Assembly (NCBI GenBank): GCA_913055905.1
Contig: CAJXLB010000002.1
Coordinates: 434,001-498,000, forward strand
Direction: 5' to 3'
Length of the DNA stretch: 64,000 nt
From: an uncultured Winogradskyella sp.
Lineage (GTDB): Bacteria; Bacteroidota; Bacteroidia; Flavobacteriales; Flavobacteriaceae
The notes under the pieces were generated by a model. It worked only from the letters and a program-made list of their open reading frames with translations, was not told the origin of the DNA and made no database searches. Below, in pieces: positions 10,506 to 19,068 of the stretch (position 1 is its first letter; each line of letters opens with the position of its first letter). A program made the translations under genes and the position numbers.

Positions 10506-11871
10506 AATAATATTCAAATCCAATTTCTTCCATCTTGGATTTATCAAGAATATTTCTACCATCAAAAACAAAAGCTGGTTTTTTCATGTTGTCATAAATA
10601 GATCTCCAGTCATAGGTCTTAAATTCATCCCATTCTGTCATTATTGCAACGGCATGGGCATCCTTTAAGGCCTCATAAGGATTATCATGAACACTCACAA
10701 GTTCTCTATTTTCCTGTTCTGGTCGTGAATTGAGATAATTTAAGTCGTTTAAAACCTTAAAATCCTCAACCTTTGGATCGTAAACCGCTACATTTGCCTG
10801 CTCACTCAACAAATGATCAGCGACATAGATTGCGGCAGACTCTCTGGTATCGTTTGTATCTTTCTTAAAAGCCCAGCCAAGCATTGCGATTTTCTTTCCA
10901 GAGACTGTATTGTATAATGTTTTAATAAGATGATCAGAGAATCTTCTTTTCTGATGGTCATTTAACACGATTACTTGCTCCCAATAATCTGCAACTTCAT
11001 GAAGATTGTAACTCCTTGCTATATAAACTAGGTTTAAAATATCTTTCTGGAAACAAGACCCACCAAAACCTATTGAAGCATTCAAGAATTTTGAGCCTAT
11101 TCTAGAATCCATTCCAATAGCCCTCGCTACTTCATTTACATTAGCCTCTGTTTTTTCACACAATTCCGAAATAGCATTGATAGACGAAATTCTTTGCGCT
11201 AAAAATGCATTTGCAGTAAGTTTGGATAATTCAGAAGACCAAACATTAGTGCGCAAAATTTTGTCATCATCAACCCAGCTACCGTAGACCTTTGCTAGAC
11301 TCTCAATCGCATCTTCAGATTCACCTCCAATGAGAACGCGATCTGGACTAAGGAGATCTTGTATAGCTGTACCCTCCGCCAGAAACTCTGGATTGGATAA
11401 AACATCAAAATTAACAGAGTTTCCAGTATTGTGTAAAATGCTCTTTATCGCTTGCGCTGTCCTTACCGGTAGTGTAGATTTTTCCACTACTATCTTGTCT
11501 GTAGTTGCTACTTCTGCGATATTTCGTGCACAAAGTTCGACATATTTTAAATCAGCAGCCATTCCTTTGCCTTTACCGTAAGTTTTTGTCGGTGTGTTCA
11601 CAGATATAAAGATCATTTCAGACTCATCAATAGCCTTATTTATATCTGTGGAAAAGAATAGATTTTTTCCTCTAGTTTTCTCTACTATTTCAGCTAAACC
11701 TGGCTCGTAGATAGGAAGGTTAGACAAATCTTCGTCATTCCATGCTGCAATTCTATCAGCATTTATATCAACTATATTTACCTCTATATCAGGGTTTTTA
11801 TAGGCAATTACCGCCATTGTAGGGCCTCCTACGTAACCTGCACCGATACAACATATCTTCTTAATAGTCAT
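10492..11871 (-). CDS. ugd: UDP-glucose 6-dehydrogenase
   Basis: A 459-residue enzyme of the UDP-glucose/GDP-mannose dehydrogenase family. It opens with the Rossmann motif [15 protein letters not shown], and has the STLPVRTA and [10 protein letters not shown] signatures. The catalytic cysteine falls at about residue 273 in [10 protein letters not shown], and the C-terminal domain contains [15 protein letters not shown]. It oxidises UDP-glucose to UDP-glucuronate with two NAD+, supplying uronic acid for capsule or exopolysaccharide. Length and the eukaryote-like insertions match the longer Ugd subtype. It is convergent with the pectate-lyase-like gene, overlapping it by 14 bp. A GGATAT/ATATCC inverted repeat lies at 11958-11971, about 90 nt upstream of the start. 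Confidence 0.95.
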   Translation of the reverse strand: MTIKKICCIGAGYVGGPTMAVIAYKNPDIEVNIVDINADRIAAWNDEDLSNLPIYEPGLAEIVEKTRGKNLFFSTDINKAIDESEMIFISVNTPTKTYGKGKGMAADLKYVELCARNIAEVATTDKIVVEKSTLPVRTAQAIKSILHNTGNSVNFDVLSNPEFLAEGTAIQDLLSPDRVLIGGESEDAIESLAKVYGSWVDDDKILRTNVWSSELSKLTANAFLAQRISSINAISELCEKTEANVNEVARAIGMDSRIGSKFLNASIGFGGSCFQKDILNLVYIARSYNLHEVADYWEQVIVLNDHQKRRFSDHLIKTLYNTVSGKKIAMLGWAFKKDTNDTRESAAIYVADHLLSEQANVAVYDPKVEDFKVLNDLNYLNSRPEQENRELVSVHDNPYEALKDAHAVAIMTEWDEFKTYDWRSIYDNMKKPAFVFDGRNILDKSKMEEIGFEYYSIGQ

Positions 11872-12130
11872 TCTTAAAAAATTTAAAATCTATTGAATTA
11901 TTAATCGCATTTTTATTAAGCACAGATAAATGAAGTTGAATTTAATTTCGTTGATTCGGATATTTATATCCAAACTTTGGAGAGTCATTTAATCTGGGGT
12001 CTTAAAATTTACAGACAAATGTGGGGCATAAAAATCAATTAAATTAATATTTTATGTAAAAGTTATGTTTTTCACGATAAAATTCAATATAGGTTCACTG
12101 TCACTAATGAATTTATCGTATCGAAACTAA

Positions 12131-12508
12131 TTATTCATTGTTGAACTTGATGTTATTGATAACAGCCCTAAATTCACAATTGCTAATTTTAAGATAAAGC
12201 TCCTTGTTCTTGTAAGAGTTATTAATATGATACAACTTGCAAGAATCCAGCGATGTATCGCTTTTAGAAAAATCCACGTTACCATACTTTATCAGATTTC
12301 GTACAGTGGTGGAGTCCAAATTATTAGTATTCACAAAAGCTTCAACCTCTTCAGAATAAACAAGAGATTTTGACGCTATATTCTTAACTGTTCTAGCGTT
12401 AGGGCCGTAGTCACACGAGGCATTTTTACCACTGAGAAAGTAAGCCAGTATAATAAGTCCCACTGCAAAACCTCCAAGGTAATAGCCTAGGCGCTGAATA
12501 AACTTCAT
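12131..12508 (-). CDS. Small membrane-anchored protein, DUF4258-like
   Basis: A 125-residue protein with one N-terminal membrane helix (YYLGGFAVGLIILAYFL) and a polar remainder outside the cytoplasm or in it. The segment CDYGPNARTVKNI and the CKLYHI region resemble, from memory, flavobacterial proteins annotated DUF4258 that sit beside ald. No function is known to me. It starts 9 nt after the ald stop on the same strand and is very likely translated from the ald transcript. Confidence 0.65.
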   Translation of the reverse strand: MKFIQRLGYYLGGFAVGLIILAYFLSGKNASCDYGPNARTVKNIASKSLVYSEEVEAFVNTNNLDSTTVRNLIKYGNVDFSKSDTSLDSCKLYHINNSYKNKELYLKISNCEFRAVINNIKFNNE

Positions 12509-12517
12509 CTTTAAATT

Positions 12518-13717
12518 TTAAAAAATCAACAAATTTACATCGCTATAATCTAGGCCATACCATTCTGCAACAGATCTATTGGTAAGAATCCCATGATACA
12601 GATACAATCCATTTTTTAAGCCACGATCGAACCTTAGGGCATTTTCTAGACCACCTTGTTCACCGATTTGCAATAAGTAAGGTGTAAAAATATTGCTTAT
12701 TGAAACAGAAGCTGTTCTGGAATACCGAGCCGGAATATTAGGGACACAATAATGAATGACTCCATTATAATCGAATGTTGGGTTATTGTGGGTTGTCACT
12801 TCACTAGTTTCAAAACAGCCACCCATATCAATACTGACATCTATGACCACCGCGCCACGCTTCATCTGATTAACCATAGCCTCTGTCACGACAACCGGTG
12901 AACGATTAGACCCTCTAACTGCACCAATAGCCACATCACAGCGTTTTAAGGCCTTTACCAAGTTCTTAGGTTGCATTGTAGATGTATAAACAGATCTTCC
13001 TAGGTTATTTTGAATACACCTGAGCTTGGTTATGGAGCTATCAAAAATCTTAACATTTGCTCCTAATCCTATGGCCGATTTAGCAGCGAATTCGCCGACC
13101 GTTCCTGCACCGATAATAACAACAGAAGTAGGAGGAACGCCGTTAATATTACCCATCATAAGACCATTCCCTCCATTAACATTTGACAGCAATTCCGAAG
13201 CAACTAAAATAGAAGCAGTACCTGCAATTTCGCTAAGAGACCTCACGGCAGGGTAATCACCATCATCATCCTTAATAAACTCAAAGGCTAAAGCTGTGAT
13301 ACGCTTTTTGGCCAAAGCTTCAAAATACGATTTGCTTTGTGTTTTAATTTGTAAGGCAGATATAAGTATGGTTTGCGGATTAATAAGCTCAATTTCGTCT
13401 AGCGCTGGTGGTTCTACTTTTAATATAATAGGGCAGGAGTAAACCTTTGCTTTGTCTTTTGTGATTTCAGCTCCAGCTTCACTATACTCATTGTCTTTGA
13501 AATTGGAACCTTCTCCAGCTCCAGCCTCCAACAACACCCTGTGACCATTAGCAGTTAAGGCCGAAATAGCATCTGGTGTAAGACAGACCCGTTTTTCCTG
13601 GAAATGAGTTTCTTTTGGTATGCCTATGAATAACTCACCTTTTTGTTTCAGGATTTCTAAAGTTTCCTCTTGAGGTAGCAGCTGTGCCTTGGTAAAGGGT
13701 GATAAGGATTTGCTCAT
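12518..13717 (-). CDS. ald: Alanine dehydrogenase
   Basis: A 399-residue AlaDH/PNT family protein. The N-terminal domain has GIPKETHFQEKRVCLTP. The NAD-binding domain has VVIIGAGTVGEFAAKSA around residue 175-190, and the C-terminal region CVPNIPARYSRTASVSIS is characteristic. It interconverts L-alanine and pyruvate plus ammonia with NAD(H). It is slightly longer than the 370-residue norm because of an N-terminal extension seen in Bacteroidota versions (SPFTKAQLLPQEETL). It is followed 9 nt later by the small membrane protein gene. Upstream, 104 bp separate it from the preceding gene. Confidence 0.9.
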   Translation of the reverse strand: MSKSLSPFTKAQLLPQEETLEILKQKGELFIGIPKETHFQEKRVCLTPDAISALTANGHRVLLEAGAGEGSNFKDNEYSEAGAEITKDKAKVYSCPIILKVEPPALDEIELINPQTILISALQIKTQSKSYFEALAKKRITALAFEFIKDDDGDYPAVRSLSEIAGTASILVASELLSNVNGGNGLMMGNINGVPPTSVVIIGAGTVGEFAAKSAIGLGANVKIFDSSITKLRCIQNNLGRSVYTSTMQPKNLVKALKRCDVAIGAVRGSNRSPVVVTEAMVNQMKRGAVVIDVSIDMGGCFETSEVTTHNNPTFDYNGVIHYCVPNIPARYSRTASVSISNIFTPYLLQIGEQGGLENALRFDRGLKNGLYLYHGILTNRSVAEWYGLDYSDVNLLIF

Positions 13718-13820
13718 TTAAGTTAGTAATTAGCAATTGCAAGATAAGCAATACCAATAAATTAATTGCTGAATTATCTAACTTCCGAGATGAAATAGTA
13801 AGCAAAAGGGTTTTACACCA

Positions 13821-14375
13821 TTAAAAATATTGACTGACTTTGCCCCAAAACGTTTTAGGCTTAATCATAAATTCCTCCTCGAGCTCCTCCATCGTTTTAT
13901 CGTGGTCATTAATTTTATTAAACATCTTGGCTCTTATCAAATAAATTGAAGGAATAACAATAGCCATGAATGGTAACAACCAAATAATATGAAGTTCATC
14001 AATGAAAATCACATCATCATTTAGAGCACTCAAAGTTTGAAAGGAAAACATGATTATTGGAATTAGTAGTGCATGATACCACCAATGACGACAAGTGAAA
14101 AACCAAATCAAAGACAATAACAAAGGAATAAACTTCATTGTAAGCACCCACATGCCTGTCTTTGCGTTTTCGTAATAATTACTATTATAGGTAAATAAAA
14201 AAGTGTCCCAAATCTTTTCATCTGGAACATATTCATATAAATAAAATAAAAAGGGAGTTGCAGCTATTAATGTAGCCAGCAAACTCCCTTTAAGAATTTT
14301 TTTGTTATAAAAACTCTTATCCTCTCGTAGGGATTTTAATTGTTCTTTTGTCGACTTGTGTTGTAGCTTGTCCAT
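13821..14375 (-). CDS. Four-helix membrane protein of unknown function
   Basis: A 184-residue protein with a charged N-terminus (DKLQHKSTKEQLKSLRED), hydrophobic segments near residues 30-48, 80-98, 100-118 and 128-148, and an acidic tail (MEELEEEFMI). I do not recognise the family. Its first 20 codons overlap the end of a small secreted-peptide gene on the same strand but in another frame (59 nt), implying translational coupling. No internal ATG gives a plausible shorter protein, because the next Met lies past the first helix, so the overlap looks real. Confidence 0.65.
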   Translation of the reverse strand: MDKLQHKSTKEQLKSLREDKSFYNKKILKGSLLATLIAATPFLFYLYEYVPDEKIWDTFLFTYNSNYYENAKTGMWVLTMKFIPLLLSLIWFFTCRHWWYHALLIPIIMFSFQTLSALNDDVIFIDELHIIWLLPFMAIVIPSIYLIRAKMFNKINDHDKTMEELEEEFMIKPKTFWGKVSQYF

Positions 14376-14460
14376 CTAAATCGATAATGTTAGTCGCTTG
14401 AACGGTGAATAACATTCCTCCGAAGATGGCAATTGCTAGTACTAGTTTTTTAGCTTTCAT
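14317..14460 (-). CDS. 47-residue secreted peptide, overlaps downstream gene
   Basis: ATG at 14458-14460 and TAA at 14317-14319 give 47 residues. They form a clean signal peptide (MKAKKLVLAIAIFGGMLFTV, cleavage near QA-T) and a mature peptide of about 25 residues ending KRTIKIPTRG. A perfect TAAATTTG -7 element lies 32-39 nt upstream. From memory, short flavobacterial proteins with a signal peptide and a Lys/Pro/Gly-rich tail occur near porX. It overlaps the next gene by 59 nt. Signal peptide, promoter and start all agree, so I regard it as a real gene missed by length cut-offs. Function unknown. Confidence 0.7.
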   Translation of the reverse strand: MKAKKLVLAIAIFGGMLFTVQATNIIDLDGQATTQVDKRTIKIPTRG

Positions 14461-14491
14461 AATTTAAGGGATTTAATTAATTAATTCGCTA

Positions 14492-14499
14492 CAAATTTA
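14492..14499 (-). promoter_or_regulatory. -7 element TAAATTTG before the secreted-peptide gene
   Basis: Reads TAAATTTG on the minus strand, an exact match to the Bacteroidota TAnnTTTG consensus. It would give a leader of about 25 nt to the ATG at 14460. No exact TTG is present at the -33 spacing. Confidence 0.5.
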
Positions 14500-14561
14500 A
14501 AGTGCATCTAACGCCTTTAAAAATCAGCTAATGTTAAAATCCGATAAAAATTATGATTTCA

Positions 14562-14580
14562 ATTACGGTTTTTCCGTAAT
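14562..14580. repeat. Inverted repeat ATTACGG/CCGTAAT
   Basis: Perfect 7-bp arms (14562-14568 and 14574-14580) around a TTTTT loop, between tsaE and the secreted-peptide gene, about 100 nt upstream of the latter's start. There is no T-tract on the minus strand, so it is more likely an operator or transcript-end hairpin than a canonical terminator of tsaE. Confidence 0.4.
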
Positions 14581-14625
14581 CTGCCATCCATGACGAATGA
14601 ATGTTGTCAATTTAATGACCTTATT

Positions 14626-15084
14626 CTAGAGTGTGTCCATTGCGTTTATTTCGGTTAAACTTTGTTTTTCTATGGTTAATTTGAGGGATCTTTTATTGTT
14701 TTCTGTGTGCTCTATAGAAATGGCCTGTACCTTATCGGGCAAAATATCACTGATTCTATCTGGCCATTCTATAAATAACCAGTTGCCAGAATTAACATAC
14801 TCATCTACACCAAAACTTAAAGCTTCTTCGAGAGATTCAATTCTATACAAATCAAAATGAAAAACCTTGTCATCTTTAGTATGGTATTCATTTATTATGG
14901 AAAAGGTAGGGCTAGACACATTATCAGTGCTTCCCATCGCCTTTAACAATGAAGCTACAAAAGTGGTTTTCCCAGAGCCCATATCGCCATTAAGAAGTAC
15001 CGTCCCCTTATTTAGAAGACTGAGCACTTTTTCCGCTATGGTATCTATATCGCTTAAATGATATGTAAAAATGAATGAATTCAA
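14626..15084 (-). CDS. tsaE: tRNA threonylcarbamoyladenosine biosynthesis ATPase TsaE
   Basis: A 152-residue P-loop protein with Walker A GDMGSGKTTF near residue 33-42, the VSSPTFSIINEY motif, FHFDLYR and FIEWPDRI, all diagnostic of TsaE. It works with TsaB and TsaD to make t6A37 on ANN-decoding tRNAs. The start is a TTG at 15082-15084 (reading NSFIFTYHLSDI); there is no ATG before the Walker motif that would preserve the N-terminal strand. It lies 98 nt downstream of porX on the same strand. A phased repeat sits in that gap. Confidence 0.92.
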   Translation of the reverse strand: MNSFIFTYHLSDIDTIAEKVLSLLNKGTVLLNGDMGSGKTTFVASLLKAMGSTDNVSSPTFSIINEYHTKDDKVFHFDLYRIESLEEALSFGVDEYVNSGNWLFIEWPDRISDILPDKVQAISIEHTENNKRSLKLTIEKQSLTEINAMDTL

Positions 15085-15149
15085 CTAATTCTACCATTCG
15101 TTTAGAGTACAATAGTAGGTATAATTCTTTAAAAATCCTAGAAAAATAT

Positions 15150-15189
15150 GTATTTCATCGGATTTTTATGCATTTTAAAGAGTTACTTC
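15150..15189 (+). promoter_or_regulatory. Second copy of the 20-bp-phased GTATTTCATCG repeat
   Basis: GTATTTCATCGGATTTTTAT at 15150-15169 is followed at exactly 20 bp by GCATTTTAAA. It matches the repeat at 6281-6300 in 11 consecutive bases (GTATTTCATCG) and again in the T-run. It lies between the porX stop and tsaE start, about 65-105 nt upstream of tsaE, oriented opposite to that gene. Confidence 0.4.
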
Positions 15190-16730
15190 GGCTGTAAAAC
15201 TACAAATGGAATAATCATTTCCTCCAATGAAACACCACCATGCTGGTACGTATTTCTGTAATAACTAACGTAATGGTTAAAATTATTAGGATAGGCCAAA
15301 AACAAATCACCCTTCGCAAAAATAAACGAACTACTCATTGTTAAAGCTGGCAAGTGATAGCTCTTGGGGTCTTTCACTGCAACAACATCTTTTTCCTGGT
15401 AAGTTAAACTTCTACCCGTTTTATATCTCAAATTTAAACTAGTGTCCCTGTCACCTATAACTTTGGTTGGTGATTTCACGTTAATCGTTCCGTGATCTGT
15501 GGTAAGAATCAATTTGAATCCTAGCTGTTGGGATAACTGTATCATTTCTAACAAAGGCGAGTTCTTAAACCAACTCAATGTTAAAGATCTGTAGGCCTTA
15601 TCGTTTGATGCTAACTCCTTAACAACTTCCATTTCCGTTTTGGAGTGTGACAACATATCAACAAAATTGTAAACTACCACGTTTAAATCATTCTGCTTTA
15701 AGGATTTAAAGTTTTCAACCAACTTCTTGCCCGATTTTAAATTGGTTATTTTGTGATATTCATATTTAATATGCGTTAAACCCAATCGCTTTAATTGTTC
15801 TCTTAAAAAGTCATCCTCATGAAGATTTTTTCCGCCTTCGTCGGTGTCGTTTTTCCAATACTGAGGATATAATTTTTCCATATCTGCCGGCATGAGGCCA
15901 GAAAATATGGCATTTCTGGCATATTGTGTCGCTGTTGGCAATATGCTGAAGAACGATACTTCAGAACTTTTCTTGTAGTAAGTGTTAACTATAGGTTCAA
16001 AGGCTTTCCATTGATCATATCTGAGGTTATCTATAACCACTAAAAGTGTGGGCTGTTTGTCACTCAACTCTGGCACCACCTTGTCTTTGAACAAAGTGTG
16101 GGACATTACTGGTGCTTTATTATTTGGCGAAAACCAGTCCTGATAATTTTTTTCTATAAATTTTCCAAATTGTAAATTGGCTTCTGTTTTTTGCGATTCT
16201 AAGATGTCTGTCATACCAACATCCTCGATATCCTCTAGTTGGAGCTCCCAATAGATTAATTTTTGATACAAGTCTACCCATTCCTCAAAGGTATTTACCA
16301 TAGCCAAATCCATGGCTATTTTTCTAAATTCTTGCTGATAATTGGATGTTGTCTTTTCTGAAACCAACCTAGAATGATCTAAGTTTTTCTTCAGACTCAA
16401 TAATATCTGATTTGGATTGACCGGTTTTATAAGATAGTCTGCTATTTTACGGCCAATGGCTTCTTCCATTATATATTCTTCCTCACTTTTGGTAATCATA
16501 ACAACAGGAAGATTTGCGCGGCGTTCCTTTATTTCGTTTAAGGTTTCCAATCCTGTTAATCCAGGCATATTTTCGTCTAAAAATACAATATCAAAAGTGT
16601 TATCATTTAAAGCCTCCAAAGCTTCCATACCACTTTGGCAAGTGGTTACTTTATATTGTCGCTGTTCCAAAAACAGGATATGTGGTTTTAACAAATCGAT
16701 TTCATCATCTACCCAGAGAATATTTATCAT
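15183..16730 (-). CDS. porX: PorX: response regulator with PglZ/alkaline-phosphatase-type output, T9SS regulator
   Basis: A 515-residue protein. Residues 1-120 are a CheY-like receiver (ILWVDDEIDLL, phospho-acceptor Asp52 in VFLDENMPG, Lys in LIKPVNP). After a helical linker, the C-terminal half is a PglZ-type metallophosphatase-fold domain (LLVVIDNLRYDQWKAF, LILTTDHGTINVKSP, YQHGGVSLEEMIIPFVV). In Porphyromonas and Flavobacterium, PorX with the PorY kinase controls T9SS genes, partly through SigP. No porY is in the window. The gene is divergent from the HD-domain gene, with only 36 nt between their starts. Confidence 0.95.
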   Translation of the reverse strand: MINILWVDDEIDLLKPHILFLEQRQYKVTTCQSGMEALEALNDNTFDIVFLDENMPGLTGLETLNEIKERRANLPVVMITKSEEEYIMEEAIGRKIADYLIKPVNPNQILLSLKKNLDHSRLVSEKTTSNYQQEFRKIAMDLAMVNTFEEWVDLYQKLIYWELQLEDIEDVGMTDILESQKTEANLQFGKFIEKNYQDWFSPNNKAPVMSHTLFKDKVVPELSDKQPTLLVVIDNLRYDQWKAFEPIVNTYYKKSSEVSFFSILPTATQYARNAIFSGLMPADMEKLYPQYWKNDTDEGGKNLHEDDFLREQLKRLGLTHIKYEYHKITNLKSGKKLVENFKSLKQNDLNVVVYNFVDMLSHSKTEMEVVKELASNDKAYRSLTLSWFKNSPLLEMIQLSQQLGFKLILTTDHGTINVKSPTKVIGDRDTSLNLRYKTGRSLTYQEKDVVAVKDPKSYHLPALTMSSSFIFAKGDLFLAYPNNFNHYVSYYRNTYQHGGVSLEEMIIPFVVLQPK

Positions 16731-16766
16731 GCTTCGTGTATATTTGTTTTAAATTAAAGAAAACTT

Positions 16767-17993
16767 TTGGCCAGTAACAAACTTAAAATATTTAACGATC
16801 CTATTTATGGTTTTATTACGATGCCTAACTCTTTGGTGTTTGATTTAATCGAGCATCCTTTCTTTCAGAGATTGCGGAGAATAAGTCAAATGGGACTTTC
16901 ATACTTGGTCTATCCAGGCGCCCATCATACGAGGTTTCATCACGCACTGGGAAGTATGCATCTTATGCAAAAAGCAATACAAGTGCTTCGGTTTAAGGGT
17001 ATTGAAATTTCTGTAGAAGAAGAAAATGCACTTCTTATTGCTATTTTACTCCATGATATTGGCCATGGCCCCTTTTCTCATGCCATGGAGCATAGTCTTG
17101 TTAGTGGTATTTCCCATGAGGAAATATCGTTGCATTTTATGGAGCAACTCAATGCGGAATTTAGCGGAAATTTAACTATGGCCATCGCCATTTTTAAAGG
17201 CGATTACCCTCGTACCTTTATGTGTCAGCTTATATCAAGTCAGTTGGATATGGATAGGGCAGATTATCTAAAACGGGACAGTTTCTATACTGGCGTGGCA
17301 GAAGGTAATATTAACAGTGAGCGTTTAATTACGATGCTTAATGTCGTTGATGACAGGTTAGTTATCGAGGAAAAAGGAATTTATAGTGTTGAGAAATTTT
17401 TGGTAGCACGTCGTTTTATGTATTGGCAAGTCTATTTGCATAAAACAGGCTTGGTTGCAGAGCAGCTCCTAACCAGAATCTTAAAACGTGCCAAAGAATT
17501 AGTGAGTGAAGGAGCGACCTTAGCTTGTAGTGAAGCGTTATTCTTCTTTCTTGAAAATGAAATTTCAAAATCTAATTTTGACAAAGCTACGCTCGAGGTG
17601 TTTTCTAAATTAGATGATGTCGATGTATTATCGGCAATTAAAACATGGCAAGATGACGATGATTTTGTGTTGAGCAATCTTTGCAAGATGGTTATTAATA
17701 GGGAACTTCTAAAAATAAAGATTAAAAATAAGCCTATAAAACCAAAAGCACTAGAAGAGCATATTGATAGACTGAAATCTACCTATAATATAAACGAAGC
17801 CCAGGCAAGATATTTTGTCTTCGTTGGGGAAATTACAAATCAGGCTTACAAACAAAAAAAGGAGCACATAGATATATTATTAAAATCTGGGAAAGTAAAG
17901 GATGTCGTTAAGGTGTCTGACCATTTAAATATTAAAGCTTTGAGCAAACCCGTAACCAAATATTATATGTGCTATCCTAAAATTAGAATGTGA
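16767..17993 (+). CDS. HD-domain phosphohydrolase (SAMHD1/dNTPase-like)
   Basis: A 408-residue protein. FFQRLRRISQMGL and YPGAHHTRFHHALGS supply the first metal-binding His, LLHDIGHGPFSHAMEH is the HD motif, and LDMDRADYLKRDS the distal Asp, as in the dGTPase/SAMHD1 branch. It probably hydrolyses dNTPs or related phosphoesters in the cytoplasm. The start is TTG at 16767, since homologues begin at the equivalent of SNKLKIFNDPIYGFI and no ATG lies upstream. It is next to the lpx cluster and divergent from porX, an arrangement I associate with flavobacteria. Confidence 0.85.
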   Translation: MASNKLKIFNDPIYGFITMPNSLVFDLIEHPFFQRLRRISQMGLSYLVYPGAHHTRFHHALGSMHLMQKAIQVLRFKGIEISVEEENALLIAILLHDIGHGPFSHAMEHSLVSGISHEEISLHFMEQLNAEFSGNLTMAIAIFKGDYPRTFMCQLISSQLDMDRADYLKRDSFYTGVAEGNINSERLITMLNVVDDRLVIEEKGIYSVEKFLVARRFMYWQVYLHKTGLVAEQLLTRILKRAKELVSEGATLACSEALFFFLENEISKSNFDKATLEVFSKLDDVDVLSAIKTWQDDDDFVLSNLCKMVINRELLKIKIKNKPIKPKALEEHIDRLKSTYNINEAQARYFVFVGEITNQAYKQKKEHIDILLKSGKVKDVVKVSDHLNIKALSKPVTKYYMCYPKIRM

Positions 17994-18004
17994 TACATTT
18001 TTTC

Positions 18005-18012
18005 TATTTTTG
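18005..18012 (+). promoter_or_regulatory. -7 element TATTTTTG before lpxD
   Basis: Exact TAnnTTTG match in the short gap between the HD-domain gene and lpxD, 28 nt before the TTG start codon. It could drive the lpxD-lpxC/fabZ-lpxA-efp run. No clear -33 TTG is seen at the usual spacing. Confidence 0.4.
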
Positions 18013-18039
18013 CCAAAACCGTCACCAAAAACTAAATAA

Positions 18040-19068
18040 TTGAAATTTACAGCAGAACAAATTGCAGGCATTTTAGAAGGGACCGTTGTAGGTGATCCGC
18101 AGGTTAAGGTCTCAAAGCTTGCTAAAATTGAAGAAGGGGTAAAGGGGTCTTTAACCTTTCTTGCCAATCCAAAATATAAACCTTTCATATACAAGACTAA
18201 AGCGTCCATTACTATAGTAAATTTAGATTTTGAACCAGAACATGAGGTTGAAACGACACTGATAAAGGTCGAAGATGCCTACGGTGCATTCACTAAATTA
18301 TTAGAGTATTACAATGAGATAAAACTTAATAAGTCAGGTATAGAGCAACCTAGCTATATTTCAGAATCTTCTACAATAGGTTCTGATATCTACATAGGTG
18401 CTTTCACTTACATTGGTGAGAACGTCAAAATAGGTAATAACGTTAAAATATTTCCTAATTCTTATGTAAGTGACAATGTTGTCATTGGTGATAACACCTT
18501 AGTTTTTTCGGGCGCTAAAATTTATTCAGATTGTATCATTGGCAACAATTGTGTAATAAACTCTGGAGCCATAATAGGTGCTGATGGTTTTGGTTTTGCT
18601 CCTAATGAAAAAGGGGAATATTCAAAAGTCCCACAAATAGGTAATGTCATTATAGAAGATAATGTTGATATTGGCGCCGGAACGACCATAGATCGCGCAA
18701 CTCTAGGATCTACTATCATTAGAAAAGGCGTGAAGCTAGACAACCAAATCCAAATAGCCCATAACGTAGAGATAGGAAAAAATACCGTAATTGCTGCTCA
18801 GACAGGAGTTGCAGGATCCACAAAGATTGGTGAGAATTGTCAGATTGGTGGTCAGGTTGGTATCGTTGGTCACATTACTATTGGTAATAATGTGAAGATT
18901 CAAGCGCAATCTGGGATTGGACGAAATGTTAAGGACAACGAAGTATTACAGGGTTCACCTGCACTTACTTATGGTGATTATAATAAATCCTACGTTCACT
19001 TTAAGAATTTACCAAAAATTGTCAAAAATATAAACGAAATTGAAAAGCGAGTAGATGGCAATAATTAA
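18040..19068 (+). CDS. lpxD: UDP-3-O-(3-hydroxyacyl)glucosamine N-acyltransferase
   Basis: A 342-residue LpxD. The N-terminal uridine-binding domain covers about residues 1-105 ([19 protein letters not shown]). It is followed by the left-handed beta-helix of hexapeptide repeats ([19 protein letters not shown] ...), with the catalytic His in QIAHNVEIG and a helical C-terminus. It adds the N-linked acyl chain in lipid A synthesis. The start is TTG at 18040 ([13 protein letters not shown]). The 3' end overlaps lpxC-fabZ by 14 nt. Confidence 0.95.
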   Translation: MKFTAEQIAGILEGTVVGDPQVKVSKLAKIEEGVKGSLTFLANPKYKPFIYKTKASITIVNLDFEPEHEVETTLIKVEDAYGAFTKLLEYYNEIKLNKSGIEQPSYISESSTIGSDIYIGAFTYIGENVKIGNNVKIFPNSYVSDNVVIGDNTLVFSGAKIYSDCIIGNNCVINSGAIIGADGFGFAPNEKGEYSKVPQIGNVIIEDNVDIGAGTTIDRATLGSTIIRKGVKLDNQIQIAHNVEIGKNTVIAAQTGVAGSTKIGENCQIGGQVGIVGHITIGNNVKIQAQSGIGRNVKDNEVLQGSPALTYGDYNKSYVHFKNLPKIVKNINEIEKRVDGNN

